Source: Candidatus Poseidoniaceae archaeon
GTDB taxonomy: Archaea > Thermoplasmatota > Poseidoniia > Poseidoniales > Poseidoniaceae
Direction of reading: 5' to 3'
Assembly: GCA_022424925.1 (NCBI GenBank)
Contig: JAKMGM010000111.1
Location: forward strand, 1-14,607
Length of the DNA stretch: 14,607 bases
Shown: piece by piece, positions 11,877-14,607 of the stretch
Layout of the letters: each line of letters begins with the position of its first letter
How positions within the stretch are numbered: the stretch's first letter is position 1
Made by a program: the position numbers and the translations under genes
The notes under the pieces: model-generated
The model's database searches: none
What the model saw: only the letters and a program-made list of their open reading frames with translations
Told to the model about the DNA's origin: nothing

Positions 11877-13850
11877 TCACTCGTTTCGTCGAGATGATAC
11901 AAATGCTGCTCCAATGAGAGCAAGAGTTGCAAACACCGCTAGGAAACCAGGAACTGATTCTTCGTCGTCCGAGTCGTCGACAGTGGTTGGTACCGGGTCG
12001 ACTGTTTCGACTGCACCACCGTCGCCAACAATGACCTTACCAAACATGTTGGAGCTCAAATGTGGTTCACAGGCATAGTAGAATGTCGTACTGTCGACAT
12101 CAAAGGTGTAGCGGAAGTCAACGGTCGTAGCTGCTGCGCCGGACGTGACGCCATCGGCCGTGTACGTGTCGGACTGGTCGCCGTCGACTTGTCGCACATT
12201 GTGCGCCATGCTCGAATCGGTCCATTGCCAGCACACTGTTTGTCCAACGTCAATGTTGACGGTTGCGGGTGAAAACTTGAGGCCGCTTGGTGCAATTCCA
12301 ACGGTAACATCACAATCAGGGAGTACTGGCTCGTCTACTGGTGGTGTCAAGACTTTGTCGATGACGTGAATGACGCCGTTGCTTGCTGGAACGTCTGCGA
12401 GTGTGACCCGTGCCGTTTCGCTACCTACAGTTACTGCTGTGCCCGTGACCTGAATCAACAGGTCATCTCCGTTTGCTGCGGTTACTGTTGTGTCGCCTTC
12501 CACCAAGTCGGTTGATAGCGTGGTTCCGGCAACGACGTGGTATAGCAAGATATCCTTGAGCACTGCAATTTCTTCAGGTGTGTCAAAGGTGTCAAGGTCG
12601 ATACCTGCAGCAGCAAATGCTGCATCGGTAGGTGCAAACACGGTGTATTCATCGGTACCGCTGAGCGTGGTTACGAGGTCAGCGGCTTGCAGTGCTGCGA
12701 CGAGAGAAGCGTGGAGGGTAGTGGCCCCTGCCGTCATTGCAATACTGACTGCTGGCGTCCATACGTATGCACCACAGACAGCTTGGCTGACGTTGGTTAC
12801 TGCATGAGATACCGTGTTGTAGCAACCTGTAATGGTTTGACCAGCCATCGTGTAATTCTCTACGTAGATGTATGAGTTGCACTCAACGTTGCTGGCTCCA
12901 GCAACAATGGTATGGGTTATGACATTGTAACAGATGTCGCCCGGTGGTGGCAATAGCACCTTGTCGATGACGTGGATGATACCGTTTGTTGTTTGAACAT
13001 CTGCAGTCGTGACGTTTGCTCCGCCAACACTGACAACACCGTCGGCGCTGACTGCGAAGGTTGCTTTGTCGCCGTTGAGCATGTTCACAGCAAGTCCGTC
13101 TGTAACAGCGTTTGCTGGAACGGCGCCAGAGTAAACGTGGTAAGTGAGAATGTCAGCAAGTGTTGCGTTTTCTTCTGGTGTGTCGAAGGTTGTCAAGTCG
13201 ATACCTGCTGCTTCAAAGGCAGCGTCGGTTGGTGCGAACACCGTGAACGGGCCGTCGGCCTGCAGTGCGCTAACGAGGTTTGCTTGCGACAGAGCAGCGA
13301 CGAGCGCTGTGTGAACACCGGTCGATTGAGCGGTTGCAGGGATGTCGAGGGTTGGAGCATCTGCAGGAGGCAGCAATACTGCATCAATGATGTGAATGAT
13401 ACCGTTGCTCGATACAACATCTGCTGTGGTAACCTTAGCCGCACCGATGGTAACAGTGCCATCGGAGGTGACTGCGAACGTAGCCTGGTCCCCATTTAGC
13501 ATGCCTACGGACATACCGTCAGTGACATCTGCTGCAGCGACCGAACCTTCGTAGACGTGGTAGGTGAGAATGTCTACGAGTGTTGCATTCTCCTCTTCAG
13601 TGTCGTAATCAGCCAGGTCAATGCCCGCTGCTGCGAAGGCAGCATCAGTTGGGGCAAATACAGTGAATGGACCGGCACCCTGCAGTGTCTCGACGAGATT
13701 TGCGTGAGTTAAGGCAGCAACGAGGGAGGCGTGGTCGTTAGACGCAGTGACGTTGGTTGGTATATCATCGGTGTCGTCTGCCGCTGCATTGAGTGGAAGA
13801 GTCGTCATAAGTAGGCTGGCTAAAATCAGGGATGCTAGTGCTCGCTTCAT
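11877..13850 (-). CDS. Surface protein: three FAS1 domains, Cys-repeat insert, cupredoxin domain, PGF-CTERM-like anchor
   Basis: Probably an extracellular adhesion or electron-transfer protein of 657 residues. The ATG at 13848-13850 is chosen because it opens a signal peptide (MKRALASLILASLL, cleavage near residue 24) and has AGAGGTG 4 nt upstream; the frame's upstream extension looks like read-through. FAS1 domains lie at about 35-162, 174-302 and 373-504, each with PFTVFAPTDAAF-like H1 and NGIIHVIDKVLLPP-like H2 motifs. Residues 305-366 hold two Cys-paired units (Cys307/324 and Cys343/359). A plastocyanin-like domain (511-608) keeps all type-1 copper ligands: His550, Cys594, His597 and Met602; Cys513 and Cys540 may form a disulfide. 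An acidic linker leads to Pro-Gly-Phe 634-636, a membrane segment and Arg-Arg. Enolase lies upstream, but a TATA box suggests separate transcription. Confidence 0.94.
   Translation of the reverse strand: MKRALASLILASLLMTTLPLNAAADDTDDIPTNVTASNDHASLVAALTHANLVETLQGAGPFTVFAPTDAAFAAAGIDLADYDTEEENATLVDILTYHVYEGSVAAADVTDGMSVGMLNGDQATFAVTSDGTVTIGAAKVTTADVVSSNGIIHIIDAVLLPPADAPTLDIPATAQSTGVHTALVAALSQANLVSALQADGPFTVFAPTDAAFEAAGIDLTTFDTPEENATLADILTYHVYSGAVPANAVTDGLAVNMLNGDKATFAVSADGVVSVGGANVTTADVQTTNGIIHVIDKVLLPPPGDICYNVITHTIVAGASNVECNSYIYVENYTMAGQTITGCYNTVSHAVTNVSQAVCGAYVWTPAVSIAMTAGATTLHASLVAALQAADLVTTLSGTDEYTVFAPTDAAFAAAGIDLDTFDTPEEIAVLKDILLYHVVAGTTLSTDLVEGDTTVTAANGDDLLIQVTGTAVTVGSETARVTLADVPASNGVIHVIDKVLTPPVDEPVLPDCDVTVGIAPSGLKFSPATVNIDVGQTVCWQWTDSSMAHNVRQVDGDQSDTYTADGVTSGAAATTVDFRYTFDVDSTTFYYACEPHLSSNMFGKVIVGDGGAVETVDPVPTTVDDSDDEESVPGFLAVFATLALIGAAFVSSRRNE
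12027..12320 (-). other. Blue-copper (cupredoxin) domain within the FAS1 protein
   Basis: This segment encodes about residues 511-608. The order AHNV (His550), then CEPHLSSNM (Cys594, His597, Met602) is the C-x2-H-x4-M arrangement of plastocyanin and amicyanin. KFSPATVNIDVGQTVCW is the usual early strand pair. All four ligands are present, so copper binding and electron transfer are likely. Confidence 0.85.
12339..13748 (-). repeat. Three FAS1-coding repeats
   Basis: Repeat units lie at about 13365-13748, 12945-13331 and 12339-12734. Units 1 and 2 are close in protein sequence (shared ENATL-DILTYHVY and a MLNGD-ATFAV strand); unit 3 is more divergent (TPEEIAVLKDILLYHVV). This suggests an older split and a more recent duplication. 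The Cys-repeat insert separates units 2 and 3. Confidence 0.8.
12753..12938 (-). repeat. Two-unit cysteine-paired insert between FAS1 domains 2 and 3
   Basis: It encodes about residues 305-366. Each unit starts Cys-Tyr-Asn, has a Val/Ile-x-His (ITH, VSH), an Asn/Val-Ser stretch, a second Cys 16-17 residues on, and an aromatic Tyr-x-Tyr/Trp strand (CNSYIYV, CGAYVW). The period is about 36 residues. I do not recognise the family. Confidence 0.6.
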
Positions 13851-13854
13851 GCTG

Positions 13855-13861
13855 CACCTCT
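13855..13861 (-). promoter_or_regulatory. Ribosome binding site deciding the FAS1 protein start
   Basis: The minus strand reads AGAGGTG, 4 nt before the ATG at 13850. It selects this start, which also gives a clean signal peptide. Confidence 0.6.
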
Positions 13862-13874
13862 TGCACAACCCCTC

Positions 13875-13880
13875 TATAAA
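13875..13880 (-). promoter_or_regulatory. Possible TATA box of the FAS1 protein gene
   Basis: The minus strand reads TTTATA, centred about 27 nt before the ATG. That spacing would give an almost leaderless mRNA, which conflicts with the AGAGGTG site lying between the box and the ATG. Either the site is not used from this promoter, or the real promoter is the AT-rich stretch at 13888-13910. Confidence 0.4.
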
Positions 13881-13887
13881 GGACTGT

Positions 13888-13894
13888 AAAAAAA
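13888..13894 (-). terminator. Oligo-T terminator after enolase
   Basis: Seven T in a row on the minus strand, 8 nt past the enolase stop codon, with a shorter stretch of five T-complement bases around the stop. Archaeal transcription commonly ends at such tracts, separating enolase from the FAS1 gene. Confidence 0.42.
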
Positions 13895-13902
13895 TACTCT
13901 TT

Positions 13903-14607
13903 TTAGAACGGAGAGCGGTATTCGTCAACATCTTCCGCGATTCGCAAGAGTTGGTTGTATTTGGCCACCCGATCCGAACGAGCAGGTGCTCCAGTCTTGA
14001 TTTGACCTGCTCGAGTTCCGACTGCTAAATCTGCAATTGTGACATCTTCAGTCTCGCCGCTTCGATGTGAAATCACGTTGTTGTATCCGTTCGAAGTCGC
14101 TAAATCCATCGCTTCGAGTGTTTCAGTGACGGTTCCTACTTGGTTGAGTTTGACGAGCATAGCGTTCGCTGCACCCAGTTCGATACCTTGGGCAAGGCGT
14201 TCTGATTGCGTGACAAACAGGTCATCGCCCACCGATTGAACCCTGTGACCTTCGCGCTTCGTGAACGAGGCCCAACCTCGCCAATCGTCTTCATCAAAAC
14301 CATCTTCAATTGATAAGATAGGGTATTCATCCAACCAACCAGAGTACACATCAACCAACTCTTCACTTGAGAGAATTTTACCGTCCATGTGGTAACCAGC
14401 ATCGGTATGAAATTCAGTTGCTGCAACGTCAAGGGCAATACCCATTTCTTCGACTGAATAACCTGCCCCTTCAATGGCGCGAACCATGTACTTGAGGCCT
14501 TCTTCATTCGCTGGTAGGTTTGGCGCAAAACCTCCTTCATCACCGACCCCTCCGAGTAAACCGTCAGCCTTGAGTTCCTTTTTCAAAGCGTGATACGTTT
14601 CAACTCC
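13903..14607 (-). CDS. eno: Enolase, N-terminus cut by window edge
   Basis: Converts 2-phosphoglycerate to phosphoenolpyruvate, the step before pyruvate kinase. The C-terminal 234 residues of about 420 are present; the frame is open to position 14607, so the N-terminal domain lies outside. Catalytic-barrel motifs are in order: GVGDEGGFAPNL (substrate-binding Glu), ALDVAATEF (Mg-binding Asp), SIEDGFDEDDW (Mg-binding Glu), VGDDLFVT (Mg-binding Asp), LVKLNQVGTVTET (catalytic Lys), VISHRSGETED, and IKTGAPARSDRVAKYNQLLRI at the C-terminus. All catalytic residues in this part are intact. SIEDGFDE in place of the common SIEDP is a variant seen in some enolases. It ends in TAA with an oligo-T run 8 nt beyond. 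Confidence 0.97.
   Translation of the reverse strand, partial: GVETYHALKKELKADGLLGGVGDEGGFAPNLPANEEGLKYMVRAIEGAGYSVEEMGIALDVAATEFHTDAGYHMDGKILSSEELVDVYSGWLDEYPILSIEDGFDEDDWRGWASFTKREGHRVQSVGDDLFVTQSERLAQGIELGAANAMLVKLNQVGTVTETLEAMDLATSNGYNNVISHRSGETEDVTIADLAVGTRAGQIKTGAPARSDRVAKYNQLLRIAEDVDEYRSPF

Noticed and set aside
12972..13499. Cys-rich open frame of 175 residues on the plus strand
   Set aside because: It is antisense to the FAS1 repeats; its Cys-rich look comes from reading the opposite strand of Ala/Thr-rich repeat codons.

Overview
The window looks like a piece of a marine planktonic euryarchaeal genome, most likely a Marine Group II (Candidatus Poseidoniales, Thermoplasmatota) or close relative. 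The informational genes are archaeal: EF-1A, uS10, eS8, SRP19, a family B DNA polymerase and an MCT-1-like PUA protein. Several starts have TATA boxes at archaeal spacing, and two surface proteins end in PGF-CTERM-like archaeosortase signals. These sit beside metabolic genes of bacterial or plastid flavour and PKD-domain and fasciclin surface proteins, a mixture known from marine group II genomes. The assignment is inferred from gene content; there is no rRNA in the window to confirm it.

Layout, left to right. Positions 1-7135 are one minus-strand block, transcribed right to left: polB, a PKD-domain lipoprotein, pyruvate kinase, EF-1A (tuf) and uS10 (rpsJ, cut by the left edge). Gaps inside the block are 26 to 148 nt. 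A divergent gap of about 120 nt separates polB from a branched-chain aminotransferase (ilvE, plus strand). ilvE abuts, tail to tail with no gap, a minus-strand trio: an FAH-family hydrolase, eS8 and SRP19. The next divergent gap leads to two plus-strand genes, the PUA protein and a small secreted protein with a PGF-CTERM-like tail. The secreted protein overlaps by 17 nt the end of an unrecognised minus-strand gene of 137 residues. A gene-free stretch (11489-11876) follows and holds a run of inverted repeats that could fold as an RNA. The right end carries, on the minus strand, a 657-residue surface protein (three FAS1 domains, a cysteine-paired insert, an intact blue-copper domain and a PGF-CTERM-like anchor). 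Upstream of it lies enolase, cut by the right edge.

Functional themes. Translation and protein targeting: EF-1A, uS10, eS8, SRP19, MCT-1-like protein. Replication: PolB with a C-terminal clamp-binding motif. Lower glycolysis: enolase and pyruvate kinase, both present but not adjacent. Amino acid metabolism: the aminotransferase. Cell surface: lipoprotein, small secreted protein and the FAS1-cupredoxin protein. The most unusual items are the FAS1/Cys-repeat/cupredoxin/PGF-CTERM architecture and the structured gene-free stretch at 11581-11797. I did not find a defence system, CRISPR array, transposon or tRNA.
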